Shown piece by piece: positions 9,372 to 17,578 of a DNA stretch of 64,000 nt. Position numbers and translations under genes: made by a program. The DNA is from an uncultured Paracoccaceae bacterium. Its GTDB lineage: Bacteria > Pseudomonadota > Alphaproteobacteria > Rhodobacterales > Rhodobacteraceae. Position 1 is the first letter of the stretch; the number at the start of each line of letters is the position of its first letter. A model generated the notes under the pieces. That model ran no database searches. It saw only the letters and a program-made list of their open reading frames with translations, and was not told the origin of the DNA. The stretch lies in assembly GCA_947503925.1 (NCBI GenBank), contig CANNFQ010000010.1:113752-177751 (forward strand), given 5' to 3'.

Positions 9372-9405
9372 ATGTTGGGCGATCTTCGGAAAGACCGCCC
9401 AACAT
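9372..9405 (-). terminator. Hairpin downstream of the Amt operon
   Basis: ATGTTGGGCG (9372-9381) pairs perfectly with CGCCCAACAT (9396-9405), with a further inner TCTT/AAGA pairing. It starts seven bases beyond the stop of the small membrane protein gene and separates the amt unit from mgsA. The U-tract is weak, with AAAATTTG about 16 bases further on. Confidence 0.62.
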
Positions 9406-9411
9406 CCTGTT

Positions 9412-9627
9412 TCAGTAGCGTTCAAGCATCTTGTCGATCTTGTCCTTCTCACCCATTTTTCGCGCTTCTTCGAGGTGCTGACCCTCGCGCACGAACTGGA
9501 TGCGGTGCCATGCAAGCCAGAAGATCACACCAATCACTGTCATCGGGACTTCCCAACCCTGAAAGGGGTAGATGGCGCTGACATCGGCCAGATCGACGGC
9601 CCAGCTTTCATATCCAATTGTAGACAT
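9412..9627 (-). CDS. Small single-span membrane protein next to Amt
   Basis: 71 residues, with a strong GGGGAG ribosome site, 17 bases after the amt stop. One hydrophobic stretch (VPMTVIGVIFWLAWHRI, about residues 28-44) is preceded by a Trp/Tyr-containing periplasmic-like segment and followed by a charged, helix-prone tail (EGQHLEEARKMGEKDKIDKMLERY). The family is not recognised. Position and expression with the ammonium transporter suggest an accessory or stability factor for Amt, which is inference. Confidence 0.72.
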   Translation of the reverse strand: MSTIGYESWAVDLADVSAIYPFQGWEVPMTVIGVIFWLAWHRIQFVREGQHLEEARKMGEKDKIDKMLERY

Positions 9628-9644
9628 TGCGTATCTCCCCTCTC

Positions 9645-11009
9645 TTAGGATTTAGCTGCAAGCGCAGCTTTATCGGCTTCGATGATAGCCTCTTTTGCGT
9701 CTTCGTAGGCATGGTGTTCTGCATAGTCGAGGCCCTGCAGTTCCACTTCTTCGGGAATGCGCAACACACCTGCCGCCGATTGCAGTTTCGCCACAATGAA
9801 CCCGGGCAGGAAGCCCAACACGAAGAACATGATCACAGCGCCAAGGAACTGCCCAATCGGGTTGATCGCGGCATAGCCTTCGTAAGGCGAGCTTGGCGCA
9901 CCCCAAAGAACAAAGCCCGAGATCACCAGACCGACGAAGCCCGCATAACCATGGACCGCAACAGCGCCCACCGCATCATCCAGTTTGAACTTACGCTCAA
10001 CCCAGTAGTGCAGGTTATAGACGATCACGACACCAATCGCGGCGATGATCATTGCCTGGATCGGGTGGTACAGATCGTTGCCCGCGGATGCGGTGATGAT
10101 CCCGGCCAGCCCGCCAGAGAATGTCCAGAACGCATCGCCCTTGGACACGACATAGGCCGCCATCAGACCGCCCGACAGCGACATCAGGAAGTTGAAGGTA
10201 ATCGCCGACAAGGATGTTGGCGCCAGATAGATATTCGTCGCCGTCCATGTGGTGCCAGTGATCTGACCGCCAATCGCCTCTGGTGAAATTGCAGGCACGT
10301 TACAGGCCGCATAGAAGCCCCAGAAACCAGTATAGATCAGGAAAATTCCGATTGTCAGCATCCATGGATTATGTGGTGGGATGTCGCGCGGGGTGCCATC
10401 CTTGGCAAATTTCCCGATCCGCGGACCAAGCACCATGATCACACCCAGCGCATAACCACCCGCAATCGCGTGGATCACACCAGATGCATAGGCGTCGTGA
10501 TAGCCCAGCTTTTGCACCATCCAACCGCCGTAATGCCAGCCCCAGGCTGCGTCGATGATCCAGAAGACGGAACCAATCAGAACCGCATGGACCCAAAGCG
10601 CAGAGGACCGAATACGTTCGATGACCGACCCCGAAACAATCGATGCTGCCGTCCAGGAAAACAGCAGGAATGCCGCCCAGAACACGCCGGTGATCCGGTC
10701 ATCCAGATTCGTTGCCATATTTTCTGACCACGGCAGGTTGGCAGCCCCGGCCTCGAAGTCAATCGATCCGCCAAAGAACCAGAAATTGGGGAAAGCCCAA
10801 TAGATCCACCAGCCAAAGAAGAAGAATGTCACTGTGACCAACGGAATGATCATGATGTTCTTCATTAATGTGTGCATATGGTTCCGGGCGCGGCTGGCAC
10901 CCACTTCATACATGCAGAATCCCACATGAATCAGGAACATGAAGACAACCGTTACCCAGTAGTAAAACTCGGTAAATACCGTCGTCAGAGCGTCGAGATT
11001 TCCATCCAC
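9645..11009 (-). CDS. amt: Ammonium transporter of the Amt family
   Basis: 454 residues with about eleven hydrophobic segments. Family motifs include the transport-path DDAVGAVAVHGYAGFVG region (conserved Asp and His) and GWGWHYGGW-like AAWGWHYGGWM. The start is a GTG at 11009 with GGGGAG nine bases upstream; no in-frame ATG is closer. It moves ammonium across the inner membrane and, in this island, would recover ammonium lost during methylamine breakdown or scavenge methylammonium. No glnK lies beside it, which is unusual for a housekeeping amtB; instead a small membrane protein follows. The divergent 248-bp region to dmmD carries several inverted repeats. Confidence 0.93.
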   Translation of the reverse strand: MDGNLDALTTVFTEFYYWVTVVFMFLIHVGFCMYEVGASRARNHMHTLMKNIMIIPLVTVTFFFFGWWIYWAFPNFWFFGGSIDFEAGAANLPWSENMATNLDDRITGVFWAAFLLFSWTAASIVSGSVIERIRSSALWVHAVLIGSVFWIIDAAWGWHYGGWMVQKLGYHDAYASGVIHAIAGGYALGVIMVLGPRIGKFAKDGTPRDIPPHNPWMLTIGIFLIYTGFWGFYAACNVPAISPEAIGGQITGTTWTATNIYLAPTSLSAITFNFLMSLSGGLMAAYVVSKGDAFWTFSGGLAGIITASAGNDLYHPIQAMIIAAIGVVIVYNLHYWVERKFKLDDAVGAVAVHGYAGFVGLVISGFVLWGAPSSPYEGYAAINPIGQFLGAVIMFFVLGFLPGFIVAKLQSAAGVLRIPEEVELQGLDYAEHHAYEDAKEAIIEADKAALAAKS

Positions 11010-11031
11010 TTTTAGATCTCCCCTGTGATGG

Positions 11032-11102
11032 TGTCAGGTCAATTTTTGCCTGACAGTAATATTTTTTTCCTCGAATACGGGCATAAGAAATCTGACCTGT
11101 CA
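11032..11102. promoter_or_regulatory. Inverted repeats upstream of amt
   Basis: TGTCAGG (11032-11038) pairs with CCTGACA (11049-11055). TGTCAGGTCA (11032-11041) recurs inverted as TGACCTGTCA at 11093-11102. The paired sites lie 20-95 bases upstream of the amt GTG, a suitable position for a regulator. They do not match the NtrC consensus that I know. Confidence 0.45.
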
Positions 11103-11158
11103 ACTCTTTCGATCCAAAACAGGGCGGGCACAGACCAAACGGACAAATCAGATTGTTG

Positions 11159-11186
11159 CCTGTTAGGAAACTTTTTTGACTAACAG
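11159..11186. promoter_or_regulatory. Inverted repeat in the amt-dmmD divergent region
   Basis: CTGTTAG (11160-11166) and CTAACAG (11180-11186) form a 7-bp inverted repeat containing TAGGAAAC. It lies about 75 bases upstream of dmmD. The core CCTGTTAGG also occurs upstream of the GlxA-type regulator gene at 16557-16565. Confidence 0.45.
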
Positions 11187-11257
11187 TCTTGCTTTTAATG
11201 CCGTCCTGAGTCTCAATCAGAGACAACCAAAAACACAGATCAACGGGGAACCTGATT

Positions 11258-12406
11258 ATGGCCATTCTTTGGAGAACCTCTGCGCTTGCACATCGCCACG
11301 CAGAGATTGGCGGCGAGCTTGAGGATTGGAACGGCATGGGCACGGCGTGGTTCTATGACCACACGCCCGAACGCGCCAAAGCCGATTATGAGGCGATCCG
11401 CACAAAGGCGGGCCTGATGGATGTGTCCGGCCTGAAGAAAGTGCATGTTGTCGGCGCTGATGCGGCATATGTCATCGACCGCGTGACAACCCGCAATGTT
11501 GAAAAGATCGCGCCGGGTCGGTCAACCTATGCATCCATACTGAACAGCGACGGCAAGTTCATTGATGACTGCATCATCTACCACATCGCTGTGAATTCCT
11601 GGATGGTTGTGCATGGCACAGGCACCGGAATGGAACAGCTGGCCTCGGTCGCTGCAGGCAAGAATTGCGAAATCCTGTTCGACGACGATCTGCATGATAT
11701 GTCGCTGCAAGGCCCGGTTGCTGTTGATCTGCTGGCGCAGGAGATTCCAGCGGTCCGTGATCTGGCCTATTTTGGGCTGATGCAGACACGGCTTTATGGT
11801 CGCGACGTGATGATTTCACGCACCGGCTATACCGGCGAACGCGGGTATGAGATTTTCTGCGGTGCCAAGGATGCCGTCCATCTATGGGACAGTATCCTTG
11901 AGGCTGGCAAAGATATGGGCGTGCGGCCCACGCAATTCAGCACCCTCGATATGTTGCGCATCGAAAGCTACTTGTTGTTCTATCCCGGCGACAATTCCGA
12001 AACCTTCCCATTCGATGATGAACCCTGCGGTGACACGCTGTGGGAATTGGGGCTGGAATTCACCGTCTCTCCCGGCAAGGAAGGCTTTATCGGGGCCGAA
12101 AACCACTATGCACTGGAAGGCAAGGAGCGGTTCAAGATTTATGGCGTGCAACTGTCTGACAGCATGGACCAGATGGAAATGCACGCCCGCGTCCTGCATG
12201 ATGGCAAGGATGTCGGCGTGATCACTTATGGTCTGTCGTCAGAGCTGAACAAATACAGCGTGGCGATTGCCCGTCTTGATCCTGCGGTGGCCAAGGCAGG
12301 CACCAAGCTGGTGGTCAAACAGCCCGACGGCACCGAACTGGCGGCAACAGCCGAAGAAATGCCATTCTATGATAAAGACAAGTCGATCCGCACCGCGAAG
12401 GGCTGA
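11258..12406 (+). CDS. dmmD: GcvT-like folate-binding protein of dimethylamine oxidation (DmmD)
   Basis: 382 residues of the aminomethyltransferase (GcvT) family: RTGYTGERGYEIF, an Asp/Glu-containing substrate region STLDMLRIESYLLF, and a C-terminal barrel. In roseobacters a GcvT-like gene heads the dmmDABC operon for dimethylamine monooxygenase, and this gene has exactly that position. The likely job is to capture formaldehyde released by demethylation on tetrahydrofolate; the other family option, a DMSP demethylase-like enzyme, cannot be excluded from sequence alone. GGGGAA precedes the ATG. A terminator-like hairpin lies between this gene and dmmA. Confidence 0.85.
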   Translation: MAILWRTSALAHRHAEIGGELEDWNGMGTAWFYDHTPERAKADYEAIRTKAGLMDVSGLKKVHVVGADAAYVIDRVTTRNVEKIAPGRSTYASILNSDGKFIDDCIIYHIAVNSWMVVHGTGTGMEQLASVAAGKNCEILFDDDLHDMSLQGPVAVDLLAQEIPAVRDLAYFGLMQTRLYGRDVMISRTGYTGERGYEIFCGAKDAVHLWDSILEAGKDMGVRPTQFSTLDMLRIESYLLFYPGDNSETFPFDDEPCGDTLWELGLEFTVSPGKEGFIGAENHYALEGKERFKIYGVQLSDSMDQMEMHARVLHDGKDVGVITYGLSSELNKYSVAIARLDPAVAKAGTKLVVKQPDGTELAATAEEMPFYDKDKSIRTAKG

Positions 12407-12413
12407 TCTGAAC

Positions 12414-12440
12414 GGGCGCGGGACTTCTGGCGCCCTTTTC
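12414..12440 (+). terminator. Attenuator-like hairpin between dmmD and dmmA
   Basis: GGGCGC (12414-12419) pairs with GCGCCC (12430-12435), followed directly by TTTTC. It sits in the 51-bp gap and would reduce transcription from dmmD into dmmABC. Confidence 0.6.
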
Positions 12441-12457
12441 ATTCCAAAAGGACTGAT

Positions 12458-13054
12458 ATGTCGAAGTTTACGTTTCCCGAAAGCATCCGCAGCCGTCCCG
12501 TTTACGGCACGCTGGAACCGCGCGCAGGGTCTGCCCATCTTTTCATAGCTGACACTGAAGGCGCAGAAGCGATCATTGCAATGGCAACGCCCGAGATTAT
12601 GGCAAAAGGTCATATCATCTATATCGCCAAGGGCACCGATTATGAGGCACAGCTGCGCGCGCTGAACCCTGCATCGTTCTATGCCGGGCCTTCCTATGGC
12701 GCAGCCGAACAGCGCATTCACAAAACGTTGGCCGACGCCAAGATGGGTTTGCAGGTCTATCTGACAGGCACCGAAGGGTTGATGGGTCAAGCCCAGAACG
12801 CCGCTATGCAGGCAGGCGTCCCGCATACCGCCATCCAGACAGAACATCGCGGATCAACGGCGCGCCGGATGCAATGTGTGCATTGTAAAGGCATCACCGA
12901 AGATGTCGCCACTGATCCTTTCGTTTGCAGCCATTGCGGGCTGAACCTGTTTGTCCGCGACCACTATTCGCGCCGCCTTGCCGCCTATCAGGGCGTGTGC
13001 ATCGATGCCGAGGACCCGGGCAACGTGCCCGCACCAAAGGGGATTTACGAATGA
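12458..13054 (+). CDS. dmmA: Dimethylamine monooxygenase subunit DmmA-like (zinc-ribbon)
   Basis: 198 residues. The N-terminal ~130 residues have an alpha/beta appearance with no cofactor motif I can name. The C-terminal third has two CxxC pairs (QCVHCKG and VCSHCGL), consistent with a rubredoxin-like or zinc-ribbon metal site, followed by RDHYSRRLAAYQGVC. This is the profile of the DmmA family protein in the roseobacter dmm operon. Its stop overlaps the next start (ATGA at 13051-13054), so DmmA and DmmB are probably made in equal amounts. Its exact catalytic contribution is not evident from the sequence. Confidence 0.83.
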   Translation: MSKFTFPESIRSRPVYGTLEPRAGSAHLFIADTEGAEAIIAMATPEIMAKGHIIYIAKGTDYEAQLRALNPASFYAGPSYGAAEQRIHKTLADAKMGLQVYLTGTEGLMGQAQNAAMQAGVPHTAIQTEHRGSTARRMQCVHCKGITEDVATDPFVCSHCGLNLFVRDHYSRRLAAYQGVCIDAEDPGNVPAPKGIYE

Positions 13055-14013
13055 GCGGGGCCGAAAAAATTGCCGTCATCGTGACGGATATTGTGCCGCT
13101 GAACGACCTTGTCACGCGGTTTGAATTCAAACCGATCGATGGCGGCTTACTGCCTACGTTTTCAGGCGGCGCACATACCGTCGTGGAAATGCAAGACGGC
13201 GATATCACCCGGCTAAACCCCTATTCGCTGATGTCCGACCCGATGGATCAGACCGCCTATGCAATCTCTGTCCGGCGCGATGATGAAGGGCGCGGTGGTT
13301 CGCTGTTCATGCATCGAAATGTAAAGGTGGGGGATAAGATGACAATCTCTTATCCTGTCAACCTGTTCAGTCTGGACCTGCGCGCCAAAAAGCACCTGTT
13401 TCTGGCCGGCGGCATCGGGATCACACCATTCCTGGCCCAGATCAAACAGCTGGAACGGTTGGGCGGGAATTGGGAACTGCATTATGCCTGCAGGTCGGAA
13501 AGCCTTGGGTCCTATGTGGATGAGCTGACCAGCCACCACCCGAATGAAACGCATATCTATTACGATGATCAGGATCAGAAGATCGACCTGTTGAACCTGC
13601 TCGACGGTCAGCCATTGGGCACACATGTCTATGTCTGCGGCCCCAAAGGCATGATCAACTGGGTGCGCCAAACCGCCGAAGGCGAAGGATGGCCGCGCGA
13701 GGCCATCCATTATGAAGAATTCCTGGCCCCGCAGCCCGGCAAACCGTTCGAGGTGAAGCTGGCCGTGTCCAACAAGGTCATTCAGGTCGGCGAAAATGAA
13801 AGCCTGCTGGAGGCGATTGAACGCGAAGGCGTCGATGCCCCGTACCTGTGCCGTGGCGGGGCCTGCGGGCAATGCGAAACGCGGGTGATCGACTATACCG
13901 GCAACTTCATCCACCGCGATCACTGGCTGGAAGACGACGAACACGCATCCGGCGAAAAAATCATGCCCTGCGTCAGCCGCTTTGAAGGCAAAACTCTGGT
14001 ATTGGACCGCTGA
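13051..14013 (+). CDS. dmmB: Dimethylamine monooxygenase reductase component (FMN, NAD(P)H, 2Fe-2S)
   Basis: 320 residues from the ATG overlapping the dmmA stop; a longer upstream frame runs through dmmA and is rejected. Phthalate-dioxygenase-reductase layout: a flavin domain (LNPYSLMSDP), a nicotinamide domain (FLAGGIGITPFLAQI; YVCGPKGMI) and a C-terminal plant-type ferredoxin with CRGGACGQCE and a fourth Cys in MPCVSR. It feeds electrons from NAD(P)H to the haem subunit encoded next. The gene ends one base before dmmC starts. Confidence 0.88.
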   Translation: MSGAEKIAVIVTDIVPLNDLVTRFEFKPIDGGLLPTFSGGAHTVVEMQDGDITRLNPYSLMSDPMDQTAYAISVRRDDEGRGGSLFMHRNVKVGDKMTISYPVNLFSLDLRAKKHLFLAGGIGITPFLAQIKQLERLGGNWELHYACRSESLGSYVDELTSHHPNETHIYYDDQDQKIDLLNLLDGQPLGTHVYVCGPKGMINWVRQTAEGEGWPREAIHYEEFLAPQPGKPFEVKLAVSNKVIQVGENESLLEAIEREGVDAPYLCRGGACGQCETRVIDYTGNFIHRDHWLEDDEHASGEKIMPCVSRFEGKTLVLDR

Positions 14014-14014
14014 T

Positions 14015-15082
14015 ATGACCATTCAATTCAACGACGAAACCTTCCGCGACGATTATTCCTTTTATAACTCGGAGCGCGCGATCAAACGGTTCCCCTTTCC
14101 GTTCCACGAAGACAGCTACATGTATTCCGTGAATATGGAACAACACCGGGGCGGCCCGATGGATAGCGTTTATGAAAAACGTTTCGATGTCGATGAACAC
14201 TACGTTGCCGAAATGAAGGACCGGGCGATGGTGCTGGCGGATGATCCGCTGCGCTGCCAGTCGCTGCCGCATATGACACTGGCCGGTTGGGACCTGCTGG
14301 AACTAATCATGGTCAGCAAGTCCGAAGACTATCCCGACCTGTTCGAGCTGCATCGCGACGGCAACAAATGGCGTTGGGTGAACAAGCCGCTGGGTATCGA
14401 CGACACATTCACCTTCCTTGATGACACCACCCTGCCCTATGGACCGATGGAATACATCACCCGGCAGGCACAGGGCGATTTCTGTGTACTGGATCAGCGT
14501 GACGACAACCTGTGGATGGATGCAGGCATGGTCACAACCCAGGCCGACTGGTCACTTGATTTCGACATCGGTATGAACTTTTTCGAATGGCACGCACCGG
14601 TGCCGCTGGCCCATGAAAAAGGCATCTTTGTCCGGGCGTTGAAATTCCTTTTGAACATCCAGCAAGGCGCGCCGGCGCGGCGGTTGAACTGGACAATGAC
14701 GGTCAATCCGCTGCTGGATACCTCGCCCGAAAACTACCACAAATGGGGCATCCAGAAAACGACGCTGACCCCTGAAAATATTGGGACTAAACAGCATCTA
14801 CGGGTAGAATTGCAGACCTTCTTCCGCCTGCCACGGTCCAATGCATTGGTGTTTCCGATCCGCTGCTATCTGTGCAGCTTTCAGGACCTGATGACTGCGC
14901 CGAAATGGGGCCGCCGCCTGCACCGGGTGATCCGCGACCTGCCGGTGGAACTGGCCACCTATAAAGGATTCATCGACAACCGGCCGATGATGCTGGACTA
15001 CCTGTCACAGTTTGACGACGGGCTACCGACCTCGCCGGGTATCTGGCCGGATCTAGACACAGAACCATCCTTGCAAAAGTAA
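14015..15082 (+). CDS. dmmC: Haem-dependent oxidative N-demethylase (DUF3445), dimethylamine monooxygenase subunit
   Basis: 355 residues from ATG 14015; a longer frame starting at 13982 overlaps dmmB and lacks support. The protein matches the DUF3445 family, whose characterised member is a haem-dependent oxidative N-demethylase with a PAS-like fold. Visible landmarks are DDPLRCQSLPH, NVDIGMNFFEWH-like FDIGMNFFEWHAPVPL, and RLPRSNALVFPIRCYL. It is expected to oxidise dimethylamine to monomethylamine and formaldehyde using electrons from DmmB. Letter assignments within dmmABC follow operon order. Confidence 0.87.
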   Translation: MTIQFNDETFRDDYSFYNSERAIKRFPFPFHEDSYMYSVNMEQHRGGPMDSVYEKRFDVDEHYVAEMKDRAMVLADDPLRCQSLPHMTLAGWDLLELIMVSKSEDYPDLFELHRDGNKWRWVNKPLGIDDTFTFLDDTTLPYGPMEYITRQAQGDFCVLDQRDDNLWMDAGMVTTQADWSLDFDIGMNFFEWHAPVPLAHEKGIFVRALKFLLNIQQGAPARRLNWTMTVNPLLDTSPENYHKWGIQKTTLTPENIGTKQHLRVELQTFFRLPRSNALVFPIRCYLCSFQDLMTAPKWGRRLHRVIRDLPVELATYKGFIDNRPMMLDYLSQFDDGLPTSPGIWPDLDTEPSLQK

Positions 15083-15093
15083 GCAGATAGGAC

Positions 15094-15822
15094 ATGGCGC
15101 GCATCAGCTTCTTTCTGCGCGCAATCACCCTGAGCATCGGCCTCTGCCACTCGGCAGAGGCTCAATTATGTCGGCTGGCGCTTGTGCTCGCCCTTGACGT
15201 GTCCGGCTCTGTCAATCCAACCGAATACGCACAGCAGATCGACGGGCTCGCCACCGCGCTGAACCATCCTGATGTGCGTTCACTGATCCTGTTCAGTGCC
15301 GACGCGCCTGTTTCGTTTGCAGCATTTGAATGGAGCTCGCGTAACCATCAATACATCATCCAGCCCTGGATTTCACTGGATGGACCCGGTGCACTGGACG
15401 CCGCCATCGCGCGGATCGGGTCTCATGGCCGGGTCCGGGCGGGTCTAAAGACGGCGATGGGCACCGCCCTCCTCTTCGGGGCATCGATGCTGGAACAGCG
15501 CGCCCATTGCTGGCAGCGCACGATTGATCTTTCGGGCGATGGCAAGAACAATATCGGACTTTCGCCCGCCGATGCCTACCGCCACCCAATATTCGACGAA
15601 TTGACCGTCAACGCGCTTGTCGTCACCGACCCCGCAAATACCGGACAGGACGGAACCAGCCTGTCACCCGAGGCGCTGCGGCAATATTACCAGGATGAGG
15701 TCATCCATGGCCCCCGCGCATTCGCCATGGTCGCCGATGGTTATCCGGATTATGCCAGCGCAATGCAGCGCAAGCTGATGCGCGAACTGGCACTACCGGT
15801 ATTTGGGCAGATCGACGACTAG
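15094..15822 (+). CDS. DUF1194 family secreted VWA-like protein
   Basis: 242 residues beginning with a signal peptide (FFLRAITLSIGLCHSAEA). A von Willebrand A-like domain follows at once, with the metal-ion-dependent adhesion motif DVSGS (in LALDVSGSVNP). The family is common in Rhodobacteraceae as a periplasmic protein of unknown role. It starts 12 bases after dmmC, so it may belong to that operon by read-through, with no evident biochemical link. Its TAG stop shares the four bases CTAG (15819-15822) with the stop of the convergent XRE-cupin gene. Confidence 0.85.
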   Translation: MARISFFLRAITLSIGLCHSAEAQLCRLALVLALDVSGSVNPTEYAQQIDGLATALNHPDVRSLILFSADAPVSFAAFEWSSRNHQYIIQPWISLDGPGALDAAIARIGSHGRVRAGLKTAMGTALLFGASMLEQRAHCWQRTIDLSGDGKNNIGLSPADAYRHPIFDELTVNALVVTDPANTGQDGTSLSPEALRQYYQDEVIHGPRAFAMVADGYPDYASAMQRKLMRELALPVFGQIDD

Positions 15823-16517
15823 CTGTCCTGCGGATAGCTGATCACCGATAAATAGCGCGCTGGTAGCTGGGTCAAATTTTCCGGCCCATGCGGTGCATCC
15901 GCGTCAAAAAACAACGTATCGCCAGGCCGTAACGTGTAAACTTCGGCACCATGACGATAATCCACCTCGCCTTCCAGCATATAAATGGTTTCGATCCCGG
16001 CATGCTGGAATGTGGGAAACACGTCAGCCTCATCGGAAAGCGTGATCAGATAGGGTTCAACAATCACGCCGCTGGAATTGGCGCCAATATGGCCCAGCAG
16101 ATTATACTGATGATTGGCGCGCGTGCCTTCACGGTCCAGCTCCACCCCTTCGCCCGCCTTGGTATGCACGGCCATCCGGGTTTCCTCAAACCCGCGGAAA
16201 AACGCGGTCAGCGGAACGGATAAGGCATTGGCCAGGGTCTGCAATGTTGTCAGCGATGGCGACGTATTCCCGTTTTCAATCTTTGACAGCATGCCGATGG
16301 ACAGGCCGGTCGTCCCAGACAGTTCAGCTACCGTGATTTCCTGCTTGCGCCGAAAGGCGCGGACCTCGCGACCGATGGCGACCTCCAGCACATTTTCACG
16401 ATGCTCGCGGACCCGATGCGGGTTCTGCGTTAATATGTTGGCAGCCATGTTCACGTCCAGTTTTTGAGTATTCATTGCTTTACCGCTTTGCTGGCTTCTG
16501 ACAAGGATATTGCCCAT
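15819..16517 (-). CDS. XRE-family transcriptional regulator with cupin domain
   Basis: 232 residues from the ATG at 16517 (GGGAAA upstream); ATGs at 16475 and 16448 are alternatives because the HTH begins later. A helix-turn-helix (REVRAFRRKQEITVAELS, TGLSIGMLSKIENGNTSP) spans about residues 50-105 and a small cupin (HAGIETIYMLEGEVDYRHG; GDTLFFDADAPHG) the last 80. Such regulators sense a small ligand in the cupin and control amine, amino-acid or betaine catabolism. Position between dmm and the sarcosine-oxidase-type genes makes it a likely regulator of this island. Confidence 0.88.
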   Translation of the reverse strand: MGNILVRSQQSGKAMNTQKLDVNMAANILTQNPHRVREHRENVLEVAIGREVRAFRRKQEITVAELSGTTGLSIGMLSKIENGNTSPSLTTLQTLANALSVPLTAFFRGFEETRMAVHTKAGEGVELDREGTRANHQYNLLGHIGANSSGVIVEPYLITLSDEADVFPTFQHAGIETIYMLEGEVDYRHGAEVYTLRPGDTLFFDADAPHGPENLTQLPARYLSVISYPQDS

Positions 16518-16550
16518 TTATTTCCCATCTCCAGCACTGGCATACCATAA

Positions 16551-16570
16551 AAGTTTCCTGTTAGGATAAA
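16551..16570. promoter_or_regulatory. CCTGTTAGG element between the two regulator genes
   Basis: AAGTTTCCTGTTAGGATAAA contains CCTGTTAGG (16557-16565), identical to the core at 11159-11167, with the TTTCCT half-site next to it. It overlaps the likely AGGA ribosome site of the GlxA-type gene, so part of the match may simply be translation signal. Confidence 0.35.
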
Positions 16571-16573
16571 TTC

Positions 16574-17578
16574 ATGACCCGTAATGAAAAAAAACAGATC
16601 GGTTTTCTGATCTTTCCCGACTTTCCGATGGCCTGCCTGACATCGATGATCGAACCTTTGCGCGCCGCGAACGAGATCGCAGGACAAGATCGTTTTGGCT
16701 GGTCGCTGGTGTCCGAAGACGGCGCCCGGGTCGAAGCCAGCGCGAAGGTCTGGTTCGAACCTGACATCGCTTTGGATGCATGCGATCGGCTTGATCAGTT
16801 GATCGTGCTGAGCGGCCCGTCCTCAAAATTCACGAATGCCAGCACCGCCGAAGGAAAGCTGCGCAAACTTGCCCGGCACGGCGTAACCATGGGCGGGATC
16901 AGCGGCGGTATCTTCCCACTCGCCCGGGCGGGCCTGCTGACCGGTTTTACGACATCGGTGCATTGGTGTTATGAGGCGGCGTTTAAGGCAGAATTCCCGC
17001 AGCTTGACGCCACCGAAGACGTGATCTCTATCGACAAGCGTCGCTTGACCGCCTCAGGCGCTGCGGCAGCCTTTGATCTGTCATTGCATCTTATTGAGGA
17101 AGAACTGGGTGCTGATGTTGCCACAGAAACGGCCTGCTGGTTTCAGCATCCGCTGGTCCGGGGTCAGGGCGTGACCCAACGCAAGCCGACCTTCGCCGCC
17201 GAAAGCACGCATGACATGCTGCCACCCACCGTGCGCAAGGCGGTCGATATCTTCGCCGACCATATCGAGGATCCGGTCAATATCGCTGATGTGGCCCGCG
17301 AGGTTGACGTATCCGTCCGTCAGTTGGAACGCATGTTTCAAAAGACGACGGGCACCACGCCCCTTGGCTACTACAAATCATTGCGGATGCACAAAGCCCG
17401 CCAACTTTTGCTTTATACCAAGGACACTATGATGCAGGTTTCGGTCGCGGTGGGTTACACAAATTCATCTGCGATGAGCAAGAATTACATCGACGTCTTT
17501 GGCATCCACCCCAAGGAAGACCGCAACAAGGTCAACATGTTCCGGGTGCGCAAGAACACCATTGTTCCGTCAGCCTAG
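16574..17578 (+). CDS. GlxA/GbdR-type AraC-family transcriptional regulator
   Basis: 334 residues. Residues ~8-175 form a DJ-1/PfpI-like (GATase1-like) sensor domain (IGFLIFPDFPMACLTSMIEP; MGGISGGIFPLARAGLL), and the last ~110 an AraC DNA-binding domain (VDVSVRQLERMFQKTTG; QVSVAVGYTNSSAMSKNY). The layout matches GbdR, the glycine betaine/dimethylglycine regulator of pseudomonads. It is divergent from the XRE-cupin gene and convergent with the sarcosine-oxidase-type operon, sharing CTAG (17575-17578) as both stops. It probably regulates methylated-amine or betaine genes here. Confidence 0.9.
   Translation: MTRNEKKQIGFLIFPDFPMACLTSMIEPLRAANEIAGQDRFGWSLVSEDGARVEASAKVWFEPDIALDACDRLDQLIVLSGPSSKFTNASTAEGKLRKLARHGVTMGGISGGIFPLARAGLLTGFTTSVHWCYEAAFKAEFPQLDATEDVISIDKRRLTASGAAAAFDLSLHLIEEELGADVATETACWFQHPLVRGQGVTQRKPTFAAESTHDMLPPTVRKAVDIFADHIEDPVNIADVAREVDVSVRQLERMFQKTTGTTPLGYYKSLRMHKARQLLLYTKDTMMQVSVAVGYTNSSAMSKNYIDVFGIHPKEDRNKVNMFRVRKNTIVPSA

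Noticed and set aside
11176..11204. Sigma-70 promoter for dmmD based on TTGACT
   Set aside because: TTGACT at 11176-11181 lacks an acceptable -10 element at 16-18 bases, so a promoter could not be assigned.
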